Below, piece after piece: positions 22,545 to 32,981 of a DNA stretch of 64,000 nucleotides. Below the pieces are notes generated by a model, which worked only from the letters and a program-made list of their open reading frames with translations, was not told the DNA's origin and did not search any database. Location of the stretch: NCBI RefSeq assembly GCF_000321225.1, contig NW_004450941.1, positions 493,840 through 557,839 of the forward strand, written 5' to 3'. Position 1 is the stretch's first letter. Each line of letters starts with the position of its first letter. Position numbers and translations under genes: made by a program. Origin of the DNA: Odobenus rosmarus divergens (Eukaryota; Chordata; Mammalia; Carnivora; Odobenidae).

Positions 22545-22900
22545 GCAGACCAAAGCTATGATGTAGACCTACTTCCCACATGCGTATTTGTCTCTCATTT
22601 CTAATTGCCTACTAGACCTCTGAATCCTGACAGCTTCCCTGTATCATGCACACAGCCAAACTTTATTTTTTGCCCTGTCCCTTTCAGCTCTTTTTTATTT
22701 TGTTTGGTACATTAAGGCCACTACGAGCTTCCACATCACAGATTTTAAAATCAAGACACATCTTTGATTTCTTTCTCTTGATCACCTTTATTCTAGTCTT
22801 CCACCCAAACTCATCATTTCTTCCTTCCAAATATCCATGACATTAGCCATGATGTTTGCTTCTCTACTATCAACACCCCAGTGCAACCTTTCTTACCTTT
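22545..22900 (+). repeat. LINE-2 fragment, sense
   Basis: 'ttgcctactagacctctgaa', 'acacatctttgatttctttc', 'tcttccttccaaatatccat' and 'tactatcaacaccccagtgc' follow the L2 region with 'ccatccaatc...' and 'ctgccaccaccctagt' type blocks. Diverged. Confidence 0.5.
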
Positions 22901-22924
22901 TGTCTGTATTACTCTTCCTCCTCT

Positions 22925-23076
22925 TCAGAGAGAGTGAGCTAGTGGGGGAGGGGGGCAGAGGGAGAGGGAAAGAGAGACTCTTAAGCAGGATCCACGCTGG
23001 GCGTGGACCCCGAGGTCATGACCTGAGCGGAAATCAAGAGTCTGCCTCTTGACCGACTGAGCCACCCAGGTGCCCC
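22925..23076 (-). repeat. Can-SINE, antisense, 3'-truncated
   Basis: The body from 'gagagagtgagctagtgggg' runs to 'gccacccaggtgcccc'. The usual 'aaagattttattt' tail complement is absent and no TSD is visible, so the 3' part was lost. Confidence 0.88.
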
Positions 23077-23173
23077 TGGAATTGCCTTCTTAATGTTCTG
23101 TTAGTTAGCCTCTTCCTCTCTAAACCTGTAGCAGCATTTTAATTGTTGATAGCCTTATTGATCACGTAGTTGC
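23077..23173. other. Unassigned stretch
   Basis: Short unique segment between the SINE and the LTR. Confidence 0.4.
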
Positions 23174-23679
23174 TGCATTAGTCAGGGTTCTCCAGAGAAA
23201 TGGAACCAATAGGATAGTGAGAGAGGTATGTAAAAGATTTATTATGAGGCATTGGCTCATGCTGTTGTGGAGACCGAGAAGTCCCATCTTCGGTCATCAG
23301 CAAGCTGGAGGGCCAGCAAAGCCAGTGCTATAGAGCCAGTCCAATCCTCAAGGCCTGGGAACCCAAAAAGTCAGTGGTGTAAGTCCCAGTCCCAGGCCAA
23401 GTTGGAAGGCCCCAGAACCAGGAACGCTGATGTCTGAGAGCCGTTCAAGCAGAGCAAACAAATTTGCCCTTTTGCCAACTTTTTGTTCTAATCGCCCCTC
23501 AGTAGATTGCAGGATCCAGACCCACACTGATAAGGGCCATCTTCTTTACTTTGTCTACTGATTCAAATGCTAAATCTCTTCCCCAAACATCCTCTTAGAC
23601 ACACCCAGAAATATTTTGTTAACAGCAATCTGGGCATCCCTTAGCCCAGTCAACTGGACACATGAAATTAACCATCACA
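23174..23679 (-). repeat. Solo LTR, near complete, antisense
   Basis: It is bounded by tg...ca ('tgcattagtcagggttctcc' to 'attaaccatcaca'). A minus-strand AATAAA lies at 23238-23243, near the LTR 3' end as expected. Possible short TSD ttgc on both sides (23170-23173 and 23681-23684). About 506 bp, with no internal retroviral sequence beside it, so a solo LTR. Same family as 19189-20090. Confidence 0.8.
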
Positions 23680-24104
23680 ATTGCCTTTACCAGAAGTGGC
23701 TCCTCAAATTGAAGATTTTTGTTCTTGAAGACTGAGCACCAAAGGCAGCTCCTTCCACATAATCTTCACTTTATTATCCTTGGCAGAATGACATTTCTGC
23801 ATTCTACCTTCTTTCAGCTGTTTATCAATACCGTTAATACATGTGCTCCTTTGTTTTGTGGTTGATTATATAAACATTTTCTTTCTAGATGGCATCTTAA
23901 TTGAGGAGAGAACCATTAATATATGAGATGATTAATAAATGAATAATACATGAATAATTGTAGATTTTTTTAAAATGATTAATGGGCCCTGTTTTATTTA
24001 CCAACATCGAGGGAAGTTCTGAGCCAATATATTTTTTACCCAAGATTAAAGGGACTCATAGAATATTAGAGCTACAGGGGTCATTAAAGTTTACACATTA
24101 AGAT
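23680..24104. other. Unassigned stretch
   Basis: Nothing recognised. Confidence 0.4.
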
Positions 24105-24190
24105 TTTCTCTACATTACAAGTGATAAAACTGAAGCCCAGAGAGGTTAAGTGACTTATGTGCAAGGTCATGCAGCAAGTTACCGTCTTCC
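24105..24190 (-). repeat. MIR SINE fragment, antisense
   Basis: 'gataaaactgaagcccagag', 'aggttaagtgacttatgtgc' and 'aaggtcatgcagcaagtt' are the complement of the MIR core. Confidence 0.75.
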
Positions 24191-25999
24191 TCACTTGTAG
24201 TCCGAACATTCCAGTGAATTACCAGTGAATCGCATTCCGGTAGGCCTTACTTCCAGTGGTAGCACTGGTGATCCAAAAATCAAGTGCTGTTACTTAGTGC
24301 TCTAAACATTCATTTTTAATCATCTTCACTCAGACTATATATTAAGAGGTTTCATATCTCCGATTGATAATATATTCAAATTCAAGTCTGTGTTTAGATG
24401 AGGAAATTTTATATATTATGAAGCGAAATATTCTGCCGAATGTTAAATGTTAAAAGGCAAATAATGACGAACAAAAACCCACTGTGGTGTTAATTGGGGG
24501 AGCAATATTGAATACATTGGGGAAAGATATCTTTTTCTCTGATGAGATTTCATGCACTATTATGCAAATTTATTTTATAGCATTTCAGGACAAATACAGA
24601 TTTCACGAGCAATACAGCATATTGTAAAAAAGTAGTAAAAATAAATCTACCTCTAACCCAAGGACATAAATCATATGAAATATTTATAAATCACATTTTG
24701 TAAACTTTAATAATATCAAACCAAATCCAGTGGTTTTAAATTAGGTTTCAATTCAGTGCTCTGCTCTTCAAACAATGCTAGATAGAGCAAGTCTTCACTA
24801 TCAAGTGCACTTTTAAATAACTAGGCTTCTCATAAAACGCCTTCTTCAGAGAGGAACCTTGTTTCATGTTGTCTGTCGTAAACAAGATGAACTGCGATGC
24901 TATTTTCTTCCTTTTAACAACATCATCAGATTGTTTTGATTTATATTTCTCTCATAAAATTTATCAAGCAAAATAAAGCACAAAACCCTTGTTCTTGTTT
25001 TACAAGCCAAGAGAAAGTCTAGCTTTTCAGCTGTGGTTTGTTAAACAGTCTGGCTTCTTTTTCCTTCTATTTTTCTTCCTTTTTTTCTTTTTTTACTTCT
25101 GTATACCAGAATATTCTGAAATATGCATTCAGTCTGCCTCTTTTCAGGTGGTCTCTTTCCTGGACATTCTGAAGCAGGCTGTGCTGTGTGCCATGAGCTA
25201 TGGCAACATTTCCAGAGACTTAGCCCCAGGGGAGGCCTGTCAATACTCTCTTTCTTCTCAGTTAAAATAAGAAAATAAAAATTACAGGGTGACCCTTGCA
25301 GGACAAAATCATCATGCATATTCTGAGCTACATTTTGGATTTGAAATCCAAAGATGTTCCTGAACTCCTTTGTATTGAATTTTACTTAAGTACTTGTAAT
25401 TTTAGATAGATTGGCAACAAAGACGTGCCAACAAAGGAACAGCTTCTTCCCTTAGTAGTTAGCAGCATATTATTAGCTTTTAAAGAAAATTACCTCCTTC
25501 ACCCTACTTTAAAATATGCAGTCTTTGTTTATAGCACATTTTGTCTTTAATGCTGTGTGGCACCATATATGTTATTTGTTTGCTTTCCTTCACATTGATT
25601 CCAAAGCACAGCAACCAAGGTAACATTAAAGGGAATGATGCTTACATTAGAATATTCTCTATTTACTCATAGACCCAAATTACCATTCCATGCCTTAGAT
25701 AAACCACACTGGTATTACTGAGTGCAGTTGCTAGCACTACTATTTTTGCAAAGTAAATATTATGTTTCACGGAAATCACGATATATAGAGTCACATATAT
25801 TTATATCTGCACATAGATGAATAGTCATGCTGGATCATGGGCAGGGGAGAGCAACTAAATAGGGATCCTACTGGAAATCATATACCAAGATAGGTAGTTG
25901 AAGTGACTGAAGTGGCTTAATTTGAGGACAAGTTGACGCAATTGGTATCTTTAAATTCTGAAGAGCTTCCGTGGTTAAGGAAACCCCAAAGATAAAGGC
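24191..25999. other. Unassigned AT-rich stretch
   Basis: Mostly unique-looking DNA. A pyrimidine-rich tract at about 25058-25100 leads to 'ctgtataccag' and then 'cctcttttcaggtggtctc', which looks like acceptor sequence, but no matching donor was found. Confidence 0.4.
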
Positions 26000-26205
26000 A
26001 GTGTTGTGAATTGGAAAGTCCAGCTTTGGAGCAGGGCAAACCTTCTTGCTCGCTGTGTGACTGGGCAAATGCTTAACTCACCTTTCTGAGTCTGAATTGC
26101 CTCATCTGGAAAATGAAAGTGATAAAATCTATTGGGACCTGACTGTTTGGAAGATTAATACCAATCACTTGCATCAAGTACCTAGTGGAGTGCCCAACAT
26201 TAGGG
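26000..26205 (+). repeat. MIR SINE, sense
   Basis: 'ggcagtgttgtgaattggaa', 'ctcgctgtgtgactgggcaa', 'ctgaattgcctcatctggaa' and 'aagtacctagtggagtgccc' follow MIR order. Confidence 0.8.
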
Positions 26206-26555
26206 AAGAAAGTAGTCAGTGTCTGAAAGTCCTCTTGTGTAAAGGCAGGGTAGACCTAGGGGCTCTGCCTGGGCTGGGAGTAGGAACTAGGACTGGGGCC
26301 AGATAGGCCCACAACTTCTGAGCGTGGACCAAAGGGGAAAAAACCATTCTGATACCCTTGGTGAAGCCAGGTTGGAGACGTAGGAACAAATTTATATCAT
26401 CGAATCAAAAGCAAAGAGCCAAAAAAGCTCTATCAGTCAAGGTCCTGCAAAGGGGATGGGCAAGTTGGAATGCATAGTTTGAAGGAACAAGAAGGCAAAG
26501 CCCGGTGAGGCTGTGGAGCAGTGGCACCCACCGTGGGAGAGGGAGCATTTCATAG
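26206..26555. other. Unassigned stretch
   Basis: Locally G-rich around 26245-26300. No recognised feature. Confidence 0.4.
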
Positions 26556-26746
26556 GTTTTTTTAAAAAAAGATTTTATTTATTTGAGAGAGAGTGAGAGC
26601 ACGAGCAGGGGGAAGGGCAGAGGGAGAGGGAGAAGCAGACTCCCCACCGAGCAGGGAACCAGACACTGGGCTCGATCCCAGGACCCCGAGATCATGACCT
26701 GAGCCCAAGGCAGACACTTAACCGACTGAGCCACCCAGGTGTCCCC
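26556..26746 (-). repeat. Can-SINE, antisense
   Basis: The tail complement 'aaaaaaagattttatttatt' is followed by the full body and the end 'gccacccaggtgtcccc'. No clear TSD. Confidence 0.93.
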
Positions 26747-27092
26747 TATGAAAATTATTCTTGATATTAATACAAATCAGTAAACACTATAGTGTGGGAG
26801 AGTTTGCTCAAATACAAGGGACTAGATTATTCATAGGGATTGATTGATCACATCCAATCCTCAAAGCCTACTCAAACCTACTTATTAACAGGGTCTTCAT
26901 CATGTGAAACCCTACTCTGCTGCAACTAATCTTCTAGAAGTCTGGGAAAAATATATGTGTTTGATTCTGAATTTAATAAATAATGCCCTCACCTTCCCTA
27001 ACCTACCTTTTAAAAGTTATACCTGATGATTTTCTTCTGAAGCCTCTACTCCATTCAGGCTAGTTTCCAAATTCACTTAGCATACTGCTATC
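26747..27092. other. Unassigned stretch
   Basis: Nothing recognised. Confidence 0.4.
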
Positions 27093-27111
27093 TCTGTGAT
27101 TTTTTTTTTTT

Positions 27112-27296
27112 TTAAAGATTTTATTTTGAGAGAGCAAGAGTGAAAGAGCGAGCATGTGGGGTGGGGGAGGGGCCTAGGAAGAGGAAGAAACAGACTCTCT
27201 GTTGAGCTCTGAGCCCAATGCGGAGCTCCACCCCAGGACCCCGAGATCATGACCCGAGTGGAAGGCAGCCGCTTAATCCACTGAGCCACGCAGGCA
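27112..27296 (-). repeat. Can-SINE, antisense
   Basis: Starts 'ttaaagattttattttgaga' and ends 'gccacgcaggca'. TSD tctgtgattttttttttt flanks it (27093-27111 and 27297-27315, T-run length approximate). Confidence 0.93.
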
Positions 27297-27315
27297 TCTG
27301 TGATTTTTTTTTTTT

Positions 27316-28062
27316 AACACCATTTGTTATTTTTACTCTCCATTAAATACTACACCAAGCATCAAGAGCTAGCTCAAATCCTAGTTTAGATACAATCACC
27401 TCTGGGCTATTGGGAAAATTGGCAGTTTCAAATATTTCATAATTATTCATATGCTGTATTTTGATAGGTATAACATCACTTTCTTGAAATACCATATACG
27501 ATTTCTCATGTTCAGGGACTCAAAATCTATGTATCGTCATATTCTTACCCTCCCACCCCGACTCCTCCATACTTTAGTGGCATATGATACATTATCAATA
27601 AATATTTATTACACTGAATTCAGTCACGTTACTTTAATAAATAAACAGGGTATGAATTCTCTCTTCTAGTCTAAAGATCAGAAATCTAAGTCTTGGAGAG
27701 GTTTAGTGGCATGCAGAGTTAACTTGCCTGTGGGTTGCACTTGACTGTAGGCATTCTGGAAGCCAAATAGGGGAATAATGTTAGGAGCCCAGCTCTTTCT
27801 TATGCAGACTTTGTATCTCACTGTATTCTGTCCTGTGACTCTTTCTTTCTGTACCTGTGTAGGGCTTGATGAATATTAGATTATTAAATCGGGAGACACT
27901 TTACAGCTAGAACAAAGAGAAGTTTGCCCTGGGGCCATTTAGTTTATTTAGAGAGAACCCTTGCTTTTTTCTTGCCTATGTATATGCTTGGCTACTATGA
28001 ATATCATGATTTAAGGCAAAGGTACAAGAATGTTTGAGCAAGTGGCATGTTTACTATTAATC
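27316..28062. other. Mostly unassigned; weak MIR trace
   Basis: A weak MIR complement may lie at about 27665-27735 ('atctaagtcttggagaggtt'). Nothing else recognised. Confidence 0.35.
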
Positions 28063-28073
28063 CCCCAGTCTTT

Positions 28074-28290
28074 CTTTTTTGAAGATTTTATTTATTTATT
28101 TATTTATTTATTTATTTGACAGAGAGAGAGAGAGATAGCAAGAGAGGGAACACAAGTAGAGGGAGTGGAAGAAGGAGAAGCAGGCTCCCCGTTGAGCAGG
28201 GAGCCTGATGCGGGGCTCCATCCCAGGACCCTGGGATCATGACCTGAGCCGAAGGCAGACAGTTAACGATTGAGCCACCCAGGTGCCCCT
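28074..28290 (-). repeat. Can-SINE with expanded (TATT)n tail, antisense
   Basis: The tail complement holds seven TATT units (about 28087-28117), a microsatellite grown from the SINE tail. It ends 'gccacccaggtgccc'. TSD ccccagtcttt / ccccaagtcttt (28063-28073 and 28291-28302). Confidence 0.95.
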
Positions 28291-28476
28291 CCCCAAGTCT
28301 TTCAACCTTTGATAGTGAGCTTCTCTTCATTCTACTGGCTGAGATCTTTCTGTGCGTGGGTTTATAGGCCTCGTGTTCTCTGTTTCACGAGACCCATCCT
28401 CCAGTGCTTTCCATATACAATGAATTTGTTAGTGCCTCTTGCCTACTAATGTTTTTAAATCTTCATCATCATTTTA

Positions 28477-28677
28477 TTTTTTAAAGATTTTATTTATTTA
28501 TTTGGCAGAGAGATACAGAGAGCCAGAGAGCAAAAGCAGGGGTAATGGCAGAGGGAGAAGGAGAAGCAGGTTCCCCACTGAGCAGGGAGCCCGATGTGGG
28601 GCTCCATCCCAGGACCCCAAGATCATGACCTGAGCCGAAGGCAGATGCTTAACCACCTGAGCCACCCAGGCGCCCCT
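28477..28677 (-). repeat. Can-SINE, antisense, 20-bp TSD
   Basis: Full element ending 'gccacccaggcgcccc'. TSD aaatcttcatcatcatttta (28457-28476) and aaatgttcatcatcatttta (28678-28697) differ at one base. Confidence 0.96.
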
Positions 28678-28799
28678 AAATGTTCATCATCATTTTAATG
28701 TAGTCATTGTTGGGAAAGGAGATGAGGATGTTTGTCATTCTGCCATCATTAACTGTCCACAGATTGGCGACATTGAACTAAAACATTTTTTTTTAAACC

Positions 28800-29165
28800 C
28801 AGTCTTAAAACCACTGTGCTTGACCTCTACTCAAAACTCTTCACCCTGTCCTCATTGCCTTTCCCCAGCTTATTCAAGTAATATTTATTGTTTTAAAAAT
28901 CCATATTCAATCCAAACCCTTGAAAATATCTAATTCAGTTGTCCCTGTGGAGTCCAAATGTCTCTATTCCTCCAAACCCTACAGCATGTTTTCTCAACCT
29001 CTATTATAGCTTTTATGATCATTGCCTTTATTACTGGAATCATTTCTGTATCTCTGACTTTCCAGTTAGACTCCAATCTCTGGGACATGGGGGTCCCTCC
29101 CTTTTTAATCTTGATATTCTCAAATGGTGCTTTGCCCGTAGGAGGTGATAAATGTTGGTTCAATT
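28800..29165 (+). repeat. LINE-2 3' end, sense, diverged
   Basis: 'ctactcaaaactcttcaccc', 'agactccaatctctgggaca' and 'ggaggtgataaatgttggtt' follow L2 order toward the 'aataaatgttgg' end. The first half is weak. Confidence 0.5.
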
Positions 29166-29288
29166 GAATTAAATTACTGTATTCGACTTGTCACTGTTTA
29201 TTTCATTTATTCGTGTCTAATAAGTGATTTAATTTGTTTTATGATTAAGAACATTAATGTCATCTTTTCTCAAGAGTTCTGGATTTTC

Positions 29289-29487
29289 TGGGGCGCCTGG
29301 GTGGCTCAGTTGGTTGGGCGTCTGCCTTTGGGGTCGGTCATGGTCCCAGGGTCCTGGGATCGAGCCCCACATCAGGCCACCTGCTCCATGGGAAGCCTGC
29401 TTCTCCCTCTGCCACTCCCCCTGCTTGTGTTGCCTCTCTTGCTATGTCTCTCTCTGTCAGATAAATAAATAAAATATTTAAAAAAAA
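29289..29487 (+). repeat. Can-SINE, sense
   Basis: The head 'ggggcgcctgggtggctcag' runs through the CT-rich region to 'aaataaaatatttaaaaaa'. TSD aagagttctggatttt (29272-29287) and aagagttcttgatttt (about 29489-29504). Confidence 0.96.
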
Positions 29488-29614
29488 AAGAGTTCTTGAT
29501 TTTTCCAAATCTAATGTTCTCTGCCTAAACTCTTCTGTCTGTTGAGGTACCTAAGTAAAATGAAAACACATTATAGCAGAGAGGGAATTAAAGGCCAAGG
29601 CTGGTATATAATTC

Positions 29615-29775
29615 AGCACAGACATTGGACTCAGATGGACCAACCCTCGAATCTGGCTCCACCTCCTGCTTGCTGCATGATCTAGGGCAAGTCATTAAAC
29701 TTCTCTGAACTTTCATTTCTTCATCAGTAAAATGAGCATAATAATCTCTCCTTGTGTTTATCAAAATTAAATGAT
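29615..29775 (+). repeat. MIR SINE, sense
   Basis: 'cctcgaatctggctccacct', 'gatctagggcaagtcattaa' and 'ttcttcatcagtaaaatgag' are MIR tRNA-like, core and 3' blocks. Confidence 0.82.
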
Positions 29776-29834
29776 TTTGTTAAATATAATCTTTCATGTA
29801 CGAAAGAAATCCTAGTTGTTGTTCCTCCTATTAA

Positions 29835-29945
29835 GCTTTGAGCTGGTAAGTGTCCTGTCTTAGTCACGTTCCTGTTCTCCACCCTGGTAGAGGGCCTGCC
29901 ACATAGTAGGTGCTTTATTTATATTTGCAGAACGAAGAAAAATAA
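29835..29945 (+). repeat. LINE-2 3' end, sense
   Basis: 'tgccacatagtaggtgcttt' followed by 'atatttgcagaacgaagaa' is the L2 3' terminus. Confidence 0.7.
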
Positions 29946-30278
29946 TGGAGGAAGGAAAAAAAGGAGACACGGAAGTAGGAAAAGAACTAAATTATATCCT
30001 ACGTTTGATCCTGATCTCCAACAATTATGGTAGTTCTGCTCAGTGTAAGGTAATTTTCTCCATGAATTAAGGACTGTGTCTGTTCTAATACTGAGTTTAT
30101 ATTCATCAAACAGCCAGAACTATTTTTACAATGTGCCTCAAATGCACAGTAAGTGCAACTAGTTTTCCTTGTGTTCTCCGAATCGTAAAGATGCAGACCT
30201 GTGTTCTCAGTCTAGAAGCTGAATTCACATGTGAAAGAGAAAAAAAATTAAGAAAAAAAAAGCAGCATTTTCCCCCCT
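29946..30278. other. Unassigned stretch
   Basis: Purine-rich at 29935-29990; no recognised feature. Confidence 0.4.
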
Positions 30279-30293
30279 TCTTTTCCACTTCCT

Positions 30294-30494
30294 TTTTTTT
30301 TTTTTTTTAAGATTTTTTGCTTTTATTTACTTGACAGAGAGAGAGAAAAAACACAAGCAGGGGGTGCAGCAGGTAGATGGAGAAGGAGGCTCCCCACTGA
30401 GCAGGGAGCCCGATGCAGGACTCAATCCAGGACCCTGGGACCATGACCCACCCCGACGGCAGACACCCAACTGACTGAGCCACCCAGGCATCCC
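30294..30494 (-). repeat. Can-SINE, antisense
   Basis: Poly-T, then 'aagattttttgcttttattt', body, and end 'gccacccaggcatccc'. TSD tcttttccactt occurs at 30279-30290 and 30495-30506. Confidence 0.95.
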
Positions 30495-30506
30495 TCTTTT
30501 CCACTT

Positions 30507-31385
30507 TCTTAACAACACTAACTCTGGTTAAAATAGGCAAGAAAAATGATTTGAAACCCACCATCCTCTCTATTTCACTGCTGTGCTATAACCACTTTAC
30601 TTAGTGGTTTTGAAGCCCCACCGAGGCATGGATATACCAGTTTGGAAAGGCTCCTTTGGGCGAGTACTAGACAATGCAGAGATGAATGTAATCCTTCCCT
30701 TTCTGGTGAAGAGGCCTCCAAAGGAAAGGGACTTGAGAGTAGAGAAGAACAAGGAGTCAGTCCTAGGATCTTCCAGGTATCTTAGAGTCGTGCATCCAAA
30801 AACAGCTCAGGGAGCCAGACAGATGCTCCCGCTTACTCTCCGAGTGTCTTTGCCAAGCTTACTTCAAAAAGTAACCTCCTCAGTTCCTTCCTCTGATGAA
30901 AGGGCTGATAATCCTGACTTTTCAGGGGAGTCTTAAGGATGAGGTAATAGATGAGAGATTGTCTGGTGCATACTTCATGCATAACACTTTTCTGTTTTCC
31001 TTTTTTAGTCAGAAAGGCCCTCAAGAAAAACAAAACTAAATGGCTGCAATTGGGTCTATAAGCAGATCTTTCTTGCAAGACAGCTGAATGTGTGGTGTCT
31101 GGTTTCTAGAGGAGGAAGGGCTGGAGAAATGCACATAGTGAAGCAGCAGAAATTCTAGGATTTAATTCTGCTTCTGGTAGTTGTTAAGAATCTAAGGAGA
31201 TTCAAAGCGTGGTAGAGAGAAGCCTCCTGCTCATGTCTTGATAAACTCAGGTTTAAAACAAGCTATAATTAGCTCAGTCATTTAGTAAAATTTCGGGATG
31301 TCAAGCTCAAGCCTAAATTTAATACCTGGACCAGTCTTCTGTATTTGAACACAAAGTGCTAAATTATGATCCATTATCAAGAAGT
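30507..31385. other. Unassigned stretch
   Basis: Contains a 110-codon plus-strand frame (30604-30936) with no recognised family and no convincing flanking splice pair. No repeat recognised. Confidence 0.4.
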
Positions 31386-31781
31386 AGGGAGAAAAGCATG
31401 ATACCTGCCCTATGAATTCATCCTTTTAAGACTTGAATTGGGCAGCATCCTTCAGAATATGCTATTTCTTAATGCATTTTGCATAGGGGCGCCTGGCTGT
31501 CTCAGTTGGTTAAGCGACTGCCTTCGGCTCAGGTCATGATCCTGGAGTCCCAGGATCGAGTCCCATATCGGGCTCCCTGCTCAGCGGGGAGTCTGCTTCT
31601 CCCTCTGACCCTCTTCCCTCTTGTGCTCTCTGTCTCTCATTCTCTCTCTCTCAAATAAATAAATAAAATCTTAAAAAAAAAGGGAGAAAAGCATGATACC
31701 CGCCATATGAATTCATCCTTTTAAGGCTTGAATTGGGCAGCATCCTTCAGAATATGCTATTTCTTAATGCATTTTGCATAG
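31386..31781. repeat. 101-bp direct duplication flanking a SINE
   Basis: The 101 bases at 31386-31486 recur at 31681-31781, both from 'agggagaaaagcatgatacc' to 'gcattttgcatag', with three differences by eye (near t31406/c31701, c31410/a31705 and a31432/g31727). The SINE fills the space exactly: copy 1 abuts the SINE head, copy 2 abuts its A-tail. It therefore behaves as a target-site duplication several times longer than the usual 7-20 bp. Confidence 0.95.
31487..31680 (+). repeat. Can-SINE, sense, inside a 101-bp duplication
   Basis: The head 'gggcgcctggctgtctcag' runs through 'ctccctctgaccctcttccc' to 'aaataaataaaatctt' and an A-run. A close relative by body sequence ('ccctctgaccctc') lies at 55977. 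Confidence 0.97.
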
Positions 31782-32029
31782 TTGGTAGGAAAAAAATATC
31801 AATCTAAAATAATTCTTTAAAACACAGTTATTACTAAAAAATCATGTAGTCAGCCACACCTATGGCTGAAACCTGCCTTCTTTCACCCACGAGAGCTTGA
31901 GCAGGCCTAGTGGCAGCCTACTGAAAATGCAAGGAAATCAGCTTCCTGAGCTCACAATCAGAGCCACCAAGCTAAAACCAGTTGAAACTTCACAAACACT
32001 ATCAACAATTCGGGAAAAAAGAACTGGCC
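31782..32029. other. Unassigned stretch
   Basis: Nothing recognised. Confidence 0.4.
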
Positions 32030-32425
32030 ATATGTGTGAAAAGACTCAAATTATTCATATCATTTGATTAAATGATTCTATATCTAGGAAGCTATACTAT
32101 AGAAATGATCAGAAACATAAAAATTAGCCAATCCACCAAAACCTTCACTACAACATTGTTTCCAGTAGCGCATTTGGATTACTTAGATATTTAACAGAAA
32201 AATAAAGAACCTGTGATTTCCATATCATGGTCTTCTACATAGTCATCACAATGTTATTTAGAACGACTTCCCAATGACCTGGAGAATACTCATTATATAA
32301 TGTGAGGCCAAATAAAAGCAGGCTTTGAAATTTTCATGAAACACAAATGTGTGTTTATGGGGTGTATTCATGTATGTGTATACCCCTATATATACATTAT
32401 TTTAAAAACTGGAAATAAAGGCTCC
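32030..32425 (+). repeat. LINE-1 3' UTR, sense, old (L1M-type)
   Basis: 'gattctatatctaggaagct', 'atactatagaaatgatcaga', 'actacaacattgtttccagt' and 'aaaaactggaaataaaggct' follow the order of old L1 3' UTRs. Confidence 0.65.
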
Positions 32426-32681
32426 GAATTATTACTGCATTAAACTAAATTCTATTACCATGAGTATATTTTTAATTTTATAATAAACATTTATTACATT
32501 TGTAATCAAAAAACACAAAATTGGTTATAATAATTCCTATAATGATGATCTCCTATAATCTTATTCAAAAGTTTATGGGAAGCATAAACCTAAAATAGCT
32601 TTTGATGAATAAATATTCAAGTGGGTCCCACTGAAATGGAAAGATTCTTTGTTCACCTGTGCCCACATTGAGGTGACTTAC

Positions 32682-32909
32682 GTTATAGTTATCTACTACT
32701 AGTAGGTAAAGAGTTGGAGCCCTTGAAGCTGCCTCATAAATAATCCTTCTCCTTTTGATGAATCCTTGGTCTGGTGCAGTTCGATAATTCTTGTCATGTG
32801 TCTTATTTGCTCCTCTCAGGCCACCGAGGTCACTGACATTCATGCTTCTTATGGTACAACATGAACAGGAAAGAATATTACAAGTCTGGGTCACAATTTT
32901 AACCGAAAC
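32682..32909 (-). other. Candidate exon (unknown product)
   Basis: On the minus strand a pyrimidine-rich tract 'tttctttgtttgttttag' ends at 32910. It is followed by 228 bases (76 codons) open in phase 0, then by a consensus donor 'aacgtaagt' (GT at 32681-32680). A stop codon (TAG) sits directly before the first codon, in the would-be intron. The peptide is Cys-rich near its N-terminus (about residues 10-19) and basic in the middle. I do not recognise it. The frame continues to 32565, so openness alone is weak evidence. It may be a chance structure or a noncoding-RNA exon. Confidence 0.25.
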
Positions 32910-32981
32910 CTAAAACAAACAAAGAAACTGACAAAGTAAGATACGCACCATACTTTACAGTGCAGTGTTTTCTTATTTTAT

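Noticed and set aside
25050..25270. Pyrimidine tract and CAG suggesting a second exon on the plus strand
   Set aside because: No donor of comparable strength follows within the open frame, and the tract may be a simple T/C-rich run.
28112..28330. Recurrent 60-100 codon frames with similar Leu/Pro-rich peptides (also near 9326, 29145, 40855, 42988, 45269)
   Set aside because: They are translations of the SINE body, repeated wherever a SINE is open by chance. Not a protein family.
30604..30936. 110-codon plus-strand open frame in unique DNA
   Set aside because: No splice pair, no recognised family and no promoter context. Kept only as an unassigned stretch.
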